Of a DNA stretch of 6,259 bases, positions 4,877 through 6,259 are shown piece by piece; positions within the stretch are counted from its first letter, which is position 1, and each line of letters opens with the position of its first letter. The position numbers and the translations under genes are program-made. The stretch is taken from positions 1 to 6,259 of the forward strand of contig DBDQ01000082.1 of assembly GCA_002293665.1 (NCBI GenBank), in the 5' to 3' direction. The notes under the pieces were generated by a model, which had not been told where the DNA came from, ran no database searches, and worked only from the letters and a program-made list of their open reading frames with translations. Source of the stretch: Alistipes sp. UBA928. GTDB lineage: Bacteria > Bacteroidota > Bacteroidia > Bacteroidales > Rikenellaceae.

Positions 4877-5979
4877 CAGCAAACAACAACCCTCCCCACG
4901 AAAACAGTTTCGACCCCGACGGGGTCGGAATTCGCAACGGCAACTACTTCGGAATGCCATTCGGCCCCGACGAGGCGGCTCTGGTGCTCGTGTCGGTGCC
5001 GTGGGACGTCACGTCGTCCTACGGCGGGGGGGCAAGCGCTGCGCCCGACGCCATCATCGAGGAGTCGACACAGCTCGATTTCCACGATCCGTGGGCGCCG
5101 GGCCTGTGGCGCCGCGGGATCGCCACGCTGCCCATCGACTACTCGATCCACGAACGGAGCGTACCCCTGAGAGAGGACGCCACAAGGATCATAGACGCAC
5201 TCGAGAACGGCCACAACCCACAGGATAACTTCCTGCTCGCCCGTAAACTCGAAAAGATAAACACCGCGGGAGCCGAACTGAACGCCCGGATAGACGCCGT
5301 GGCGACCGAATGGCTCGAACGAGGAAAGATAGTGGGCCTCGTGGGGGGCGACCACAGCACCCCGGCAGGACTTATCACGGCGGTAGCGCGGCGCGAGGGG
5401 CCGATCGGCATTCTGCATCTCGACGCCCACTGCGATCTGAGACCCGCCTACGAGGGATTCGAACACTCCCACGCCTCGGTGATGCACAATGTGCTGAGGG
5501 ATGTGCCGGAGATAGAACGGTTGGTGCAGGTGGGCGTGAGAGACTTCAGCGAGGCCGAAGCGATCTGTGCCGCGAACCACCCGAAGATCACACAGTTCAC
5601 GGGAGCCGACCTCGCCGAAGGGCGCTTCAGGGGCGAGACGTGGGCCGCGCAGTGCGAGCGGATAGCGGCGGCGCTGCCCGAGAAAATATACATCAGCTTC
5701 GACATAGATTTCCTGGAACCCGCCTTGTGTCCCGGCACCGGTACTCCCGTTCCGGGGGGTGCGTCGTTCGACGAGGCGGCGTGGCTGCTGCGAACTGTGG
5801 TCGACAGCGGCCGCCGAATCGTGGGATTCGACCTGTGTGAAGTGGCCCCGGGGCCCGAAGGGAACACTTTCGACGCTCTTGTGGGGGCGCGAATGTTGTT
5901 CAAACTGTGCGGACAGGCGTTGAGAGGCAACCCCGCCGCACGCGACGAGAAACGACTAACCCAAGAAAAATGTTCGTAA
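4873..5979 (+). CDS. speB: Agmatinase-family ureohydrolase (arginase/agmatinase/formimidoylglutamase fold)
   Basis: Enzymes of this family use a two-manganese centre to release urea from a guanidino substrate; for agmatinase the substrate is agmatine and the product putrescine. The 368-residue protein shows all the metal motifs: GGDHS with H161, DAHCD with D184, H186 and D188, and SFDID with D277 and D279 followed by PGTGTPVPGG (287-296). HSHASVM at 198-204 is typical of the agmatinase branch. It is longer than E. coli SpeB (306 residues), with extra sequence at the N-terminus and between residues about 70 and 150. E282 stands where many members have aspartate. Arginase or formimidoylglutamase activity cannot be excluded, because substrate residues are not decisive here. 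The ATG at 4873 is chosen because the promoter lies inside the upstream open frame. The end overlaps the nhaA start by 10 bp, suggesting one operon and coupled translation. Confidence 0.88.
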   Translation: MTANNNPPHENSFDPDGVGIRNGNYFGMPFGPDEAALVLVSVPWDVTSSYGGGASAAPDAIIEESTQLDFHDPWAPGLWRRGIATLPIDYSIHERSVPLREDATRIIDALENGHNPQDNFLLARKLEKINTAGAELNARIDAVATEWLERGKIVGLVGGDHSTPAGLITAVARREGPIGILHLDAHCDLRPAYEGFEHSHASVMHNVLRDVPEIERLVQVGVRDFSEAEAICAANHPKITQFTGADLAEGRFRGETWAAQCERIAAALPEKIYISFDIDFLEPALCPGTGTPVPGGASFDEAAWLLRTVVDSGRRIVGFDLCEVAPGPEGNTFDALVGARMLFKLCGQALRGNPAARDEKRLTQEKCS

Positions 5980-6259
5980 AAGACAACACGATAGGCCGCC
6001 GGATAGTCGAACGCGGCCGCCATTTCATAAGTTCGCCCTGGGCGGGAGGCGCAATCCTGCTCGTATTCGTGGCGGTGGCACTGGTGCTGGCCAACAACGG
6101 CGCCACAAGCGAAATTTATCATGCGATTCTCAACACCCCGCTGTCGCTGTCCGTAGGCGAAGGGGGCCGGGTGGGCAGTTTCGAGCTCGATGTGGAAAGG
6201 CTCATCAACGACGGACTGATGGTGCTATTCTTCTTCGTGGTGGGGCTCGAGATCAAGCG
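5970..6259 (+). CDS. nhaA: Na+/H+ antiporter NhaA, N-terminal part (runs off the window)
   Basis: NhaA is an inner-membrane antiporter that expels sodium or lithium in exchange for protons and controls internal pH and salt tolerance. Only the first 96 full codons are present. They begin MFVKDNTIGRR, followed by a first membrane segment (about residues 25-42) and then the family hallmark INDGLM (79-84) leading into FFFVVGLEIKR (87-97). D81 and E94 match conserved acidic positions of the family. The frame has no stop before the right edge, so the gene is complete at its start and cut by the window. The ATG lies within the last codons of the agmatinase-family gene (overlap ATGTTCGTAA, 10 bp, different frame), so translation is probably coupled. 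The upstream bases are A-rich with no Shine-Dalgarno. Confidence 0.93.
   Translation, partial: MFVKDNTIGRRIVERGRHFISSPWAGGAILLVFVAVALVLANNGATSEIYHAILNTPLSLSVGEGGRVGSFELDVERLINDGLMVLFFFVVGLEIK

Noticed and set aside
3568..5580. A 670-codon open frame on the minus strand extending pdxB far upstream
   Set aside because: The PdxB family N-terminus begins at 4566. Upstream the frame crosses a promoter, a terminator and the antisense strand of speB, with no protein-like sequence.

Overview
The window looks like chromosomal DNA of a Gram-negative anaerobe of the Bacteroidota, probably order Bacteroidales and perhaps a GC-rich Alistipes/Rikenellaceae-like lineage. This rests on four exact copies of the Bacteroidota -7 promoter box (TAnnTTTG), each just upstream of a gene start, on the absence of good Shine-Dalgarno sequences before any gene, on GC-rich coding sequence, and on a gene set ordinary for that group. 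The genus is inference.

Layout from left to right: (1) On the minus strand, lepA (elongation factor 4, bases 858-2645) is followed 32 bp downstream by an acyl-CoA synthetase-like gene (7-825). That gene stops at an in-frame TAG after 272 residues, less than half the usual length, just before the window edge. (2) A 92-bp divergent region (2646-2737) carries two -7 boxes back to back on opposite strands. (3) On the plus strand lies a membrane UbiA-family prenyltransferase resembling MqnP of menaquinone synthesis (2738-3571). It converges on minus-strand pdxB (3568-4566, vitamin B6 synthesis), and the two stop codons overlap. (4) A 306-bp AT-rich divergent region (4567-4872) holds the pdxB promoter, the speB promoter and, on the minus strand, a strong intrinsic terminator that ends no visible gene. 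A promoter-like sequence sits about 90 bp upstream of that terminator. (5) On the plus strand, an agmatinase-family ureohydrolase (4873-5979) overlaps by 10 bp the start of an NhaA Na+/H+ antiporter, which runs off the right edge (5970-6259).

The genes are mostly housekeeping: translation quality (LepA), fatty-acid activation, quinone and PLP cofactor synthesis, polyamine metabolism and ion/pH homeostasis. I see no transposase, CRISPR array, tRNA, rRNA or defence system. The points most worth a second look are: the orphan terminator between pdxB and speB (a small RNA or an attenuated pdxB leader); an apparent 8-residue shortening between two catalytic residues of PdxB; the truncated synthetase at the left edge; and the overlapping divergent promoters of lepA and the prenyltransferase. 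I found no clear new multi-gene system.
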